Assembly: GCA_039962225.1 (NCBI GenBank)
Contig: JAMPKV010000024.1
Span: forward strand, 1-64,000
Source of the DNA: Microcoleus sp. AS-A8
GTDB taxonomy: Bacteria > Cyanobacteriota > Cyanobacteriia > Cyanobacteriales > Coleofasciculaceae
Direction of reading: 5' to 3'
Length of the DNA: 64,000 bases
A program made the translations under genes and the position numbers. Under the pieces are notes generated by a model. The model was not told where the DNA came from, made no database searches, and saw nothing but the letters and a program-made list of their open reading frames with translations. How positions within the stretch are numbered: the first letter of the stretch is position 1; every line of letters starts with the position of its first letter. This document shows positions 56,100 to 64,000 of the stretch, one piece after another.

Positions 56100-56306
56100 A
56101 GCTCTACCCTCTACGAATTTTTAGGTGAATTTATGTCCAGTTTTGTTGTAACAAACAGAGGGGACAGTACTCAGATCTTAATGCTTTATTCCTGAAAATT
56201 GGGTATACCGCAAAACCAAGTCACGAAACTTTCAATAACTATAATTGATTAAAATCAAGGGGAAACCTTTCCCAAGGATTCCATCCCTACTAACGACTTC
56301 AACAGC

Positions 56307-57908
56307 ATGTCGAACACTCCAGCCAGCCCCCATCAAGCCTTAATCGAGCAACTGGATTTGATGATGAGATCACACTACCCCTTGCTCTATATTGTTGCGG
56401 TTGAAGAGGAACCCGTAAAAGATGTTCTGCTGTTGGCAGCCGCTCAATCTCAACCGTCGCGTAAGGTATTGATGTGGGATATTGTGCGAGGTTGGGATGA
56501 TAATAGTTCGGATAAAGGGTCGGTTATGGCGGCATTGGCACGGATTGCCAAGACATCGACCCAAGAAGCGACTATTTTTGTGCTCAAGGATTTGCACTTT
56601 ATCTTAAAGAATCCCCAGAGCGATCGCAATGCACCCGTTATCCGGGAGTTGAAAAATCTTGCCAGGGAACTCAAACGCTCTCGCCAAACTATCATCCTCA
56701 CCAGCCACACGTTAGAAGTGCCTTCGGAGTTAAGTGAAGAAGTCACGGTGATCGATTTTCCTCTACCAAACACCACAGAAATTGATTACCTCATTACCCA
56801 ACTGGTGGTGCCAGAGGAAATTAAGGTGAGTGGGTTAGCACGGGAACAGCTAATTAAAGCCTGTCAAGGATTAAGTCGTACCCGCATTGGACGGGTGTTA
56901 GCGAAAGCCTTAGCCGCGAAACAACAGGTGAATGAGACGGATATTGATGCCGTATTGGAGGAGAAGAAGCAAGCGATTCGCCAAACCGGGATTCTAGAAT
57001 TCTTTACTGCCTCTGAATCGCTGAAGAATGTGGGGGGATTAGACAACCTTAAGCAATGGGTGCGGATGCGGCAGGATGCCTTTACAGAAGAGGCACGACG
57101 CTATGGCATCCCCAATCCCAAGGGAATGTTGCTGGTGGGAATTCAAGGGACGGGGAAGTCTCTATCCGCGAAAACCATCGCCCATGAATGGCGTTTGCCG
57201 TTGTTGCGCTTGGATACGGGACGCTTGTTTGGCGGGATTGTGGGGGAGAGTGAGAGTCGCGTCCGGCAAATGATTCAATTGACGGAAGCTATAGCACCCT
57301 GCGTCCTATGGATTGATGAAATTGATAAGGCGTTTGGGAATATCACTGTTGGTGCGGATGGGGATTCGGGTACCTCTCGCCGCGTATTTGGCAGTTTAAT
57401 TACCTGGATGCAAGAAAAAACAACACCTGTGTTTATTGTCGCCACGGCGAATAATGTGCGGATTTTACCGGCTGAATTATTGCGTAAGGGGCGATTTGAT
57501 GAAATTTTCTTTTTGAATTTGCCCAATGTTCGAGAGCGACAAGAGATATTTAAGGTGCATTTACAACCCTTACGTCCTTCTCGGTTGCGGGAGTTTGACT
57601 TGGAGATGTTGGCGAAGCAAAGTGAGAATTTTAGCGGGGCTGAGATTGAACAGGTGATCATCGATGCCATGCACCGAGCGTTTGGGACTCTCATCAATGG
57701 ACAGCGCAGGGACTTTACGACTGAAGATATTTTGCGGTCAATTGAGGAAACTGTACCCTTAGCTGCGATCGCTCGTGACCAAATTGAAGACTTAAAACAC
57801 TGGGCCGCAGAAGCTGGCGCAAGAACGGCTTCTAATGATACGCAGTTGGTTGATGAATTGAAACATTACACTCAACAACGCGGAATTGGTTCTTTGGAAG
57901 TCGATTAA
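56307..57908 (+). CDS. ycf46: Ycf46-type AAA+ ATPase
   Basis: A 533-residue AAA+ protein of the Ycf46 family, conserved in cyanobacteria and red-algal plastids. The N-terminal half (HQALIEQLDLMMRSHYPLLYI) is family-specific. The C-terminal AAA module has Walker A GIQGTGKSLSAK, Walker B CVLWIDEIDKAF, sensor 1 ATANN and an arginine-finger region RKGRFDEIFF. Ycf46 has been linked to regulation of photosynthetic electron flow or CO2 uptake, but the activity is not settled. ycf35 begins 29 bases downstream, so the pair may be an operon. Confidence 0.9.
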   Translation: MSNTPASPHQALIEQLDLMMRSHYPLLYIVAVEEEPVKDVLLLAAAQSQPSRKVLMWDIVRGWDDNSSDKGSVMAALARIAKTSTQEATIFVLKDLHFILKNPQSDRNAPVIRELKNLARELKRSRQTIILTSHTLEVPSELSEEVTVIDFPLPNTTEIDYLITQLVVPEEIKVSGLAREQLIKACQGLSRTRIGRVLAKALAAKQQVNETDIDAVLEEKKQAIRQTGILEFFTASESLKNVGGLDNLKQWVRMRQDAFTEEARRYGIPNPKGMLLVGIQGTGKSLSAKTIAHEWRLPLLRLDTGRLFGGIVGESESRVRQMIQLTEAIAPCVLWIDEIDKAFGNITVGADGDSGTSRRVFGSLITWMQEKTTPVFIVATANNVRILPAELLRKGRFDEIFFLNLPNVRERQEIFKVHLQPLRPSRLREFDLEMLAKQSENFSGAEIEQVIIDAMHRAFGTLINGQRRDFTTEDILRSIEETVPLAAIARDQIEDLKHWAAEAGARTASNDTQLVDELKHYTQQRGIGSLEVD

Positions 57909-57937
57909 ATGGATCAATTTTCTATTCTCTTTTTCTT

Positions 57938-58345
57938 ATGTCACACTTCACTTGCATTCGGACACAAATTAAGCATCCAGATGCATTTGTTCAAGCCTTA
58001 GCCGATGTAGGATTCAACAATGTTGAAGTCCATGAAACAGCTCAGCACCTTTATGGCTATCAGGGGGATATACAACCCCAAATGGCTGAAGTGATTATCC
58101 GTCGGGAGTACATTGGTCACGCTAGTAATGATATCGGTTTCAAGCGACAGGAAGATGGACAGTTTGAAGCGATTATTTCTGAGTATGACTGTTACAAGTA
58201 TTCCCAGGAATGGCTTAATCGTTTGACACAACGCTATGGCTATCATGCTTTAATGGCGACGGCACCGACTCAAGGTTTCAGTATTGAGGAGGAAGAAACC
58301 TTGGAAGATGGCACGATTCGAGTTGTGGTTGCACGGTGGGTGTAG
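57938..58345 (+). CDS. ycf35: Ycf35/DUF1257 family protein
   Basis: A 135-residue protein of the DUF1257/Ycf35 family: MSHFTCIRTQIKHPDAFVQAL at the N-terminus, ADVGFNNVEVHETAQHLYGY, and DIGFKRQEDGQFEAIISEYD in the middle. Plastid and cyanobacterial copies are widely conserved, but function is unknown. The ATG is placed exactly at the family N-terminus. It follows ycf46 at 29 bases, and a hairpin (58380-58422) lies shortly after the stop. Confidence 0.92.
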   Translation: MSHFTCIRTQIKHPDAFVQALADVGFNNVEVHETAQHLYGYQGDIQPQMAEVIIRREYIGHASNDIGFKRQEDGQFEAIISEYDCYKYSQEWLNRLTQRYGYHALMATAPTQGFSIEEEETLEDGTIRVVVARWV

Positions 58346-58379
58346 TTCAGTGGCTCTGACCGGTTCATGAAAAGCTGAG

Positions 58380-58422
58380 AGGCGCGTCTTGTCTGCCACC
58401 TGTCAAAGCGGGCAGGACGCCT
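58380..58422. repeat. Inverted repeat after ycf35
   Basis: ggcgcgtcttgtctgcc is complementary, with small bulges, to gggcaggacgcc across a 12-base loop. It could be an mRNA-end hairpin for ycf46-ycf35, but there is no T-tract, so a palindromic repeat is equally possible. Confidence 0.5.
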
Positions 58423-58600
58423 ACTCCATCAGGCAATGTTTCTATGTGTATACATATTAGGTTAGTAATTACTCACGTTTAAGTAAATATAAGTTGACTT
58501 TTATTGCGCTCTTTAAAAAAAAATAAAATACAGGAGTCATGTCTTGTATTCTTCCGAAAAAGTACTACATTGAAGTTAGAAGCAAATCAAGCTTCTCTGG

Positions 58601-59046
58601 CAGATATTCCAGCTTGGTTGATGACAACTTCGCAAAGGAGGATAGCCAATACCTAATTCATCTAATATCTGTCTCATCAGATTCTATAACACTAGTAGCC
58701 ACAGCAATATAACTGAATATATCCTCAAATAGTGGATAGGGAGTAAGGCTTCTAAACGATGTAGTTTAAAGCAACTCTGGGTAAGATTACTAAAGGGAGG
58801 AAGTCAGTTATAAAGTTCTCAGACAGATATTTCCGTTTAGTTGAGTACAATTTCGTCAAGGAGGATAGCCAATACCTAATTCATCTAATATCTGTCTCAT
58901 TAGATTCTATAACAACAGCAGCACACAACAAGACAACTGATACATCCTCAAATAGAGAATAGGGAGAAATGCTTCTAAATGATGTAGTTTAAAGCAGCTC
59001 TATCTAAGATTACTCAAGAGAGGAAGTCAATCAGGAAATCGGACTT
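58601..59046. repeat. Tandem duplication of a 223-bp noncoding unit
   Basis: Two copies, 58601-58823 and 58824-59046, share long blocks such as aggaggatagccaatacc, taattcatctaatatctg and gatgtagtttaaagca, at a constant offset of 223. Read on the minus strand both contain VIESxETDIR, an in-frame TGA at the same position, then IRYWLSS and KLxSTK, so each may be a decayed copy of a short coding sequence. No intact gene lies between ycf35 and the acetyltransferase. Confidence 0.85.
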
Positions 59047-59115
59047 GGGTGCTGCTTGTTGTTTGAAGGATTTAGTATTTGATGCAATGAGGACAAAATA
59101 TTCTGAGTCTCAAAC

Positions 59116-59634
59116 TTAGTGAGTGTCAAAGAAGGGATCGGAGAAGGTAGTAAATTTGGTGAGGTCTAACTGCATCTCATTACTGCTGACAAAACCTAGG
59201 TTGGAGTAAACGGGTTTACCGGAGGGTGAAGCGTGTAAAATAGCTTTGGTACAGCCAAGTGCGTTGAGGTAAGCGATCGCCATTCGGGTAAGCTGCTTAG
59301 CAATTCCCTTCCCTCGATAAGGCGGCTCAACATAGACTCCCCAAATGTAGCCGTATTTACGGTGATGTTCTGCCAGTGCTTGTGGGTAGAGTCCAGCAAA
59401 AAGCTGACATCCAGCAGAACCAATGACAACACCGTCAACCTCAGCAACAAATGCTTGATAGTGTTGCTCTCGACGAGCACCATCAATAAACTCAAGAGTA
59501 ATCTCACACCAGTTAGATTGGATACAGTCGGTAGGAACGTCGTTATCTCGCCATAGCTGATAAAAATGTTCGGCAATCAGTGAGTCGTCTTGGGATGTTG
59601 CTTGTCTAAAGCTGACAGTAGGTTCCGTTAACAT
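59116..59634 (-). CDS. GNAT-family N-acetyltransferase
   Basis: A 172-residue GNAT enzyme. The acetyl-CoA loop is YGYIWGVYVEPPYRGKGIAKQL (motif A, with R-G-K-G-I-A), preceded by AFVAEVDGVVIGSAGCQLF and followed by TKAILHASPSGKPVYSNLGF (motif B). It transfers an acetyl group from acetyl-CoA to an unknown amine. The ATG at 59634 is the first in frame. It is divergent from recJ, with about 290 bases between the two starts. Confidence 0.85.
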   Translation of the reverse strand: MLTEPTVSFRQATSQDDSLIAEHFYQLWRDNDVPTDCIQSNWCEITLEFIDGARREQHYQAFVAEVDGVVIGSAGCQLFAGLYPQALAEHHRKYGYIWGVYVEPPYRGKGIAKQLTRMAIAYLNALGCTKAILHASPSGKPVYSNLGFVSSNEMQLDLTKFTTFSDPFFDTH

Positions 59635-59926
59635 TGGTTAACATTGAAGGTTGCGCGATCGCTCAATTTTTGAAAGCATTTCTCAAATGATGCATCAAGA
59701 AATCAGAGTGCAGGGAACTGTGCGAGGACTATGATTTCGTCATACAGTATATCGCCTTGTCAAAGCTTGGGGACTCAATGGAAAGGTTCGCAATGATGGG
59801 GAGAGAGTGTTGCATGAATGTTCACCATTTGACAAAGAGCGCTAAGCTTCATGTAGCTGAGAATTCCAGTCGCCTTGTAGAGTAGACTATCTATCCGTAG
59901 TCCAAAATCAATTCCCTCAAGTAAGC

Positions 59927-61933
59927 GTGCTGAGCAGAACCAACCCCGAACCATCCGGACGCCGTCACAAATTGCCCCATCAGCGCTGGCAAATCGCACC
60001 GCTACAGGCAGAACAAGCCGCCAAACTTGCCGAAGCCACAGGACTTTCACCCCTGTTGAGTCAGGTTCTGATTAACCGGGGATTCCAGACACCCCAAGAG
60101 GCACAGGTGTTTCTCAATCCAGAAACTCAGGCGATGCCTGCACCGATGGATGAATTTCCTGACTTAGCGATTAGTGTAGAGATGCTGCAAGAAGCGATCG
60201 CTAATCAAGAGAAAATTGCCATCTGTGGGGACTATGATGCGGATGGCATGACTAGCACCGCCTTGTTACTTCGGGCTTTGCGCTGGTTCGGTGCCGATGT
60301 AGACTATGCCATCCCCAGCCGTATGAAAGATGGTTATGGCATTAACACGCGAATTGTCGATGAATTAGCGGAGGCAGGCTTTAGGCTAATTTTAACCGTT
60401 GATAATGGGATTTCTGCCCATGCCGCGATCGCCAGAGCTGTAGAACAGGGCATAACCATTATTATTACCGACCACCACGACTTGCCCCCCGAACTCCCGG
60501 AAGCCGATGCCATTCTCAACCCGAAACAGCTAGATGAATCCTCCCCTTATCGGGGACTGGCGGGTGTCGGAGTCGCTTATATTTTAGCCGTTACTCTCGC
60601 CCAAGAATTGGGTCAAATTCAAGGCTTAACCAAGCAACTATTAGAACTATTTACGCTGGGAACCATTGCCGATTTAGCCCCCTTAACCGGAATTAATCGC
60701 CGCTGGATACGGCGAGGATTACGCCTTTTGCCTCAGTCAGAATTAACCGGGATTCAGTCACTCATTCAAATGTCTGGAGTGAGTGAAGACCAAAAAGCAC
60801 TCAAACCCGAAGATATTGGCTTTAAGCTAGGCCCTAGAATTAATGCGATCGGTCGCTTAGCTGACCCTCAAATTGTAATTGAACTGCTAACCACCACTGA
60901 TGCTGGGGTCGCTTTGGAACGGGCAATGCAGTGCGAACAAATTAACCAAAAACGTCAACAACTCTGTGAACAAATTGAGCAAGAGGCGATCGCTTTCATC
61001 GAGCAGAGTCAGCTTGATCTACAACAAGAACGTGTATTAGTCATCGTTCAACCCGATTGGCATCACGGCGTTATTGGTATCGTTGCCTCCCGTTTAGTGG
61101 AACGCTACGGTGTCCCCGTGTTCATCGGTACCTACGAAGACGAAGACAAGGAACATATTCGTGGTTCAGCACGCGGGATTCCCGAATTTCATGTCTTTGA
61201 AGCCTTAGAATTCTGCAAAGATTACTTAGGCAAGTTTGGCGGACATAAAGCGGCTGGTGGCTTCTCCTTACCTGCCGAACATTTAGAAGCGTTTCGTAAA
61301 TCTCTCAGCCAGTTTGCTCATGGGTGTTTGCAACCTGAACACCTCAAACCACTTGTTAGTATTGACGCCCAAGCTGACTTTACTCACCTGACATCCCAAC
61401 TCTATCAACAACTTGATGCATTTCATCCCTGCGGAATTGGCAATCCTGACCCCATTTTTTGGACGCCTAATGTTCAGGTTGTTGAGCAAAAAATTATCGG
61501 AAAGGGACACCTGAAACTAACGTTCAGTCAGGACAACCAACCCATTAAGATGACAGCACTTGCATGGCGGTGGGGCGAGTACTTCCCCCTACCCTCACGA
61601 GTCGATATCGCTTACAAACTTCGAGAAAATACTTGGAACGGCAACACCGCGATTGAGTTGGAGTTAGTCGGCATTCGCTTATCTTCTGCTCCTCCCTCTC
61701 TGACTAAAAAAGCGGAATTTTATCACAACGAACGTCGCTACACTTGTAGCCTATCGGATGCTTTAAACGAGTTAAGAATTAGAAATTCTGAAGGAAAAGT
61801 CCTAGCCATTCAGAAAGGAAAACGCATCGGGCTTTTAGGACTGACCAGAGAAGATGCAAAAGAGGTTGATGTTACACAACCTCATTATTATCAGTTGATT
61901 AAAGCAGCAACTCGTGCTTTAGAAGTTACCTAA
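59927..61933 (+). CDS. recJ: Single-strand-specific exonuclease RecJ
   Basis: A 668-residue RecJ with GTG start at 59927. The DHH core is clear: ICGDYDADGMTSTALL (motif I), LILTVDNGIS (motif II), IITDHHDLP (motif III) and the downstream DHHA1-type segment with GSARGIPEFHVFEALE and GGHKAAGG. It degrades single-stranded DNA 5'-3' in recombination and mismatch repair. The C-terminal region after residue 560 is longer than in the Escherichia coli enzyme, as is common in cyanobacteria. Convergent psb30 follows on the other strand. Confidence 0.95.
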   Translation: MLSRTNPEPSGRRHKLPHQRWQIAPLQAEQAAKLAEATGLSPLLSQVLINRGFQTPQEAQVFLNPETQAMPAPMDEFPDLAISVEMLQEAIANQEKIAICGDYDADGMTSTALLLRALRWFGADVDYAIPSRMKDGYGINTRIVDELAEAGFRLILTVDNGISAHAAIARAVEQGITIIITDHHDLPPELPEADAILNPKQLDESSPYRGLAGVGVAYILAVTLAQELGQIQGLTKQLLELFTLGTIADLAPLTGINRRWIRRGLRLLPQSELTGIQSLIQMSGVSEDQKALKPEDIGFKLGPRINAIGRLADPQIVIELLTTTDAGVALERAMQCEQINQKRQQLCEQIEQEAIAFIEQSQLDLQQERVLVIVQPDWHHGVIGIVASRLVERYGVPVFIGTYEDEDKEHIRGSARGIPEFHVFEALEFCKDYLGKFGGHKAAGGFSLPAEHLEAFRKSLSQFAHGCLQPEHLKPLVSIDAQADFTHLTSQLYQQLDAFHPCGIGNPDPIFWTPNVQVVEQKIIGKGHLKLTFSQDNQPIKMTALAWRWGEYFPLPSRVDIAYKLRENTWNGNTAIELELVGIRLSSAPPSLTKKAEFYHNERRYTCSLSDALNELRIRNSEGKVLAIQKGKRIGLLGLTREDAKEVDVTQPHYYQLIKAATRALEVT

Positions 61934-61980
61934 AAATTTAAAAGGTTAGAAGGTTGAAAGCTATGAGTCATAGACTTCAC

Positions 61981-62003
61981 AGGGGAGTTCATGAAAACTC
62001 TCC
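61981..62003. terminator. Possible bidirectional hairpin between recJ and psb30
   Basis: aggggagtt pairs with aactctcct (one wobble) over a short catgaa loop between the convergent recJ and psb30 genes. There is no long T-tract, so the assignment is weak. Confidence 0.35.
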
Positions 62004-62038
62004 TAACCTTCAACCTGCAATCGTCTTCTATTGTTCTC

Positions 62039-62164
62039 TTACAGATCGCCCTTAAGAGCAGCCAGAGCAAAAATAACGATGGGGCCAGCTAGCACCACTG
62101 CTGCTAGCATACTCAGCTGAGCAACGACTTCCCAATTAACATTACCCAAAAAGCTTAAATCCAT
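62039..62164 (-). CDS. psb30: Photosystem II protein Psb30 (Ycf12)
   Basis: A 41-residue single-helix protein read on the minus strand. GGGAGG lies five bases before the ATG. The N-terminal NVNWEVVAQL leads to one membrane helix (LAAVVLAGPIVIFALAA) and a short basic/acidic end LKGDL, matching the Psb30/Ycf12 pattern in which N-W-E-V-x-x-Q-L precedes a helix containing A-G-P. It is a small peripheral subunit of photosystem II near cytochrome b559, important under high light. The gene is monocistronic and convergent with recJ. It is short enough to be missed by length-filtered gene calls. Confidence 0.92.
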   Translation of the reverse strand: MDLSFLGNVNWEVVAQLSMLAAVVLAGPIVIFALAALKGDL

Positions 62165-62361
62165 TTTTCCTCCCGAATTGACCCAAGCAATTCAATCGCA
62201 CAATTAAAAATTCTCGCTTAGATTTTACTCGGTAAATCTCTGATATTTTTAATTAATTTAACAAAAAGTTGTAAAACGCAATAAAAAACGATACGGCATC
62301 TGCCCGCAGCCAAAACTCGTTAAGCTGGATGAGCATGGAACTGTAGCCTTTTTTTACCGTC

Positions 62362-62712
62362 ATGGCAACTTGGTGTTGTGTAAAGCAATGTGGTGCGTGC
62401 TGTCATCTTGACCCCGCCGAACGTCCTGACTTAGAGACTTATCTTTCTTCAGAGGAGCTAGAGCTGTATCTGAGTCTGGTGGGTGAAGGGGGATGGTGTG
62501 TCAATTTTGACCATGCCACCCGTGAATGCCGCGTATACTCCAATCGACCTCGCTTCTGTCGGGTGGAGGCGAGTGCATTTGAGGAAATGTACGGGATAGA
62601 AGTAGAAGAGTTAAACGACTTTGCCATTGACTGCTGCCGCCAGCAGATTGAAGGCGTTTATGGCGATCGCAGTTTGGAAATGCTGCGATTTGACCGAGAA
62701 GTCGGAATTTGA
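62362..62712 (+). CDS. YkgJ-family cysteine cluster protein
   Basis: A 116-residue protein with cysteines in WCCVKQCGACCHL, GWCVNFD, RECRVY, RFCRVE and DCCRQQ, fitting the YkgJ/DUF-type zinc or iron cluster family (CxxCGxCC at the N-terminus). It is conserved in cyanobacteria and plastid-bearing eukaryotes, but function is not established. The ATG is preceded by tttttaccgtc without a strong ribosome-binding site. It stands alone between psb30 and the manganese transporter genes. Confidence 0.82.
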   Translation: MATWCCVKQCGACCHLDPAERPDLETYLSSEELELYLSLVGEGGWCVNFDHATRECRVYSNRPRFCRVEASAFEEMYGIEVEELNDFAIDCCRQQIEGVYGDRSLEMLRFDREVGI

Positions 62713-62839
62713 CTCAGGCTATAGGTTTTGACCGTTACCAAGCCTGACCAACAGAGGTGCAGACTTGCTATTTTCCGTAAACTTTTGAGAAGATAATGAA
62801 AAGAAAATGAAAATTAACAGACGTTAATTTGCACAGCCT

Positions 62840-63325
62840 GTGAAACCCTCATCTCTGCCTGTCATCGATCTCGTCCTATCAGAACCTCAACCGTTGAACA
62901 AACCCACCTCAAACAAGAGCCATCGCGCCACAGGGGCGGGGTCTTCGGATGATTGCACTTGTGAGGTTGCCACGGTGATTGAGTCAACCGTTGATTCTGG
63001 GGTAACGCCTCAAGAGTCGCCTCAGCCAGCCAAAGCCGCTCAGGTGGGAAAATGGAGCATCTTTGGCTCAACGTTCTTCACGATTTTTTTGGCAGAGATG
63101 GGAGACAAAACCCAGTTAGCCACCTTACTGATGAGCGCTCAATCTGAAGCGCCTTGGGTTGTGTTCCTGGGTGCGGCGATCGCATTAATTGCCACCAGCT
63201 TGTTAGGCGTACTCATCGGGCGTTTTCTGGCAACGCGGCTTTCTCCGAGAACGCTAGAAACCTCAGCAGGAGCGCTGTTACTCTTCATTTCCGCGATGCT
63301 GCTGTGGGATGTTGTGCATTTTTAG
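62840..63325 (+). CDS. TMEM165/GDT1-family half-transporter (hemi manganese exchanger)
   Basis: A 161-residue protein with GTG start at 62840. After a 70-residue polar N-terminal part come three membrane helices with the E-x-G-D-K-(T/S) motif in FLAEMGDKTQLATLL. The cyanobacterial full-length manganese exporter Mnx has two such motifs; here each motif is on a separate gene (second at 63383), an arrangement known as hemi exchangers in other filamentous cyanobacteria. Together they would move Mn2+ out of the cytoplasm, supporting photosystem II assembly. The unusually long N-terminal extension may be a regulatory or targeting region. Confidence 0.85.
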   Translation: MKPSSLPVIDLVLSEPQPLNKPTSNKSHRATGAGSSDDCTCEVATVIESTVDSGVTPQESPQPAKAAQVGKWSIFGSTFFTIFLAEMGDKTQLATLLMSAQSEAPWVVFLGAAIALIATSLLGVLIGRFLATRLSPRTLETSAGALLLFISAMLLWDVVHF

Positions 63326-63382
63326 GGAGTCAGTTGAACGTTGGCACCTTCACATTCAACCTTCAAACCTTTAAATTTTCAT

Positions 63383-63670
63383 ATGGACTGGCAACTTCTG
63401 GGACTGAGTTTCATTACGGTATTTTTGGCAGAGATTGGAGATAAGAGTCAACTAGCAGCGATCGCACTAGGGGGTAGTCTCAAATCACCCCGTGCGGTAT
63501 TTTTTGGCTCCGTTGCGGCACTGCTATTGGCTAGCTTGATCGGAGTGCTGGCGGGAGAAGGGGTTGCTCAGCTATTTCCACCGCGTATCCTCAAAGCGAT
63601 CGCCGCCGTTGGTTTTGCCCTGATGGCTTTACGCCTGCTTTGGCCTTCACCGGCAAGCAATGAGGAATAG
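63383..63670 (+). CDS. TMEM165/GDT1-family half-transporter, second half
   Basis: A 95-residue protein starting at ATG 63383 (MDWQLLGLSFITVFLAE); a longer frame to 63341 begins with TTG and lacks family similarity. It has three hydrophobic helices and the motif FLAEIGDKSQLAAIALGG. It lies 57 bases after the first half-gene on the same strand, so the two are probably cotranscribed and combine as a heterodimeric manganese exchanger. The C-terminal tail is short and Leu-rich. Confidence 0.85.
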   Translation: MDWQLLGLSFITVFLAEIGDKSQLAAIALGGSLKSPRAVFFGSVAALLLASLIGVLAGEGVAQLFPPRILKAIAAVGFALMALRLLWPSPASNEE

Positions 63671-64000
63671 GCTGTATCCAATCCAATCATCTATTATTGA
63701 CTTCAGGGAGCCATCAGGCCGAAGAACAACCCAGAGAGATAGAACCTGTTTGCTGTCCCTGCTCTAACTCTATATTTATTCGACTAGCTCCATCGGGAAC
63801 AAGCTATGGCCTGATGACGGCTGTCCACAAGGTGATCTATTTCCTCAACAATGACATCCTCAATCCCCGATGTACTCCTCATTCTTCTGTTGATAGCTTG
63901 CTTTCTGGCGATAGCGGAAGGCGTCCCCAAAAATACGCGACGAGGGAAGCGCAAGGAGTAATACCCCTGGGCTGTTTGGCTACCAACTTAAGGCGGGACA
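63671..64000. other. Noncoding end of window
   Basis: No recognisable gene. A 36-residue frame at 63851-63961 has a hydrophobic core (LLILLLIACFLAIAEG) and a basic tail but lacks a good ribosome-binding site and family similarity. Confidence 0.4.

Noticed and set aside
63851-63961. 36-codon hydrophobic frame near the window end, considered as a small photosystem or cytochrome subunit
   Set aside because: It does not match the known sequences of PsbX, PsbM, PetN or PsaI, and it lacks a good ribosome-binding site.

Overview
The window comes from a cyanobacterium, most likely a large-genome filamentous one. It opens inside psbA (photosystem II D1) and also carries psb30/ycf12, ycf46, ycf35, a DUF4327 gene, xisH/xisI and a cyanobacteriochrome photoreceptor. 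The octamer gcgatcgc and its core are scattered through genes on both strands. No rRNA, tRNA or CRISPR array was seen.

Layout. 1-4.5 kb: the psbA 3' end with its terminator, a histidine-kinase relic, aroC, a metallo-beta-lactamase-fold hydrolase and a glycoside hydrolase. 4.5-15.1 kb, mostly minus strand: sufU, then a molybdenum-enzyme locus. This has a MocA-like nucleotidyltransferase and an XdhC/PaoD-like factor at one end and a Tat-exported PaoABC-type aldehyde oxidoreductase at the other; in between lie an oxidoreductase, an FAD monooxygenase, xisHI and an unknown zinc-ribbon protein. 15.5-19.0 kb: a chemoreceptor with three bilin-binding GAF domains. 19.7-24.2 kb: esterase, GMC oxidoreductase, a small secreted protein and a lipoprotein glycosidase. 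24.6-30.2 kb: a hypothetical protein, an AIM24 protein, two parts of a betaine-type ABC importer and an SGNH hydrolase, separated by repeat-rich noncoding DNA and a second kinase relic.

30.2-43.5 kb is the accessory core. It has four large signalling NTPases: two AAA-like ATPases fused to different C-terminal regions, an NB-ARC/TPR STAND protein, and an HTH-TIR-AAA protein that forms a tight pair with one of the AAA fusions. A truncated relative of one fusion, a ComFB-like protein and a highly structured RNA (possibly an orphan IscB-type omega RNA) sit among them. 44.5-55.7 kb: a signalling operon with a giant poly-HAMP hybrid kinase, CheR, CheB and a second hybrid kinase, followed by a hotdog thioesterase. 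56-64 kb is mostly housekeeping: ycf46, ycf35, a 223-bp noncoding tandem duplication, a GNAT acetyltransferase, recJ, psb30, a cysteine-cluster protein and two half-size TMEM165/GDT1 manganese transporters.

The noncoding DNA is rich in small palindromic, MITE-like and short tandem repeats, and some of them have entered coding sequence (XdhC, an AAA protein, the end of the SGNH hydrolase). The least conventional content is the NTPase cluster, the triple DXCF photoreceptor and the structured RNA.
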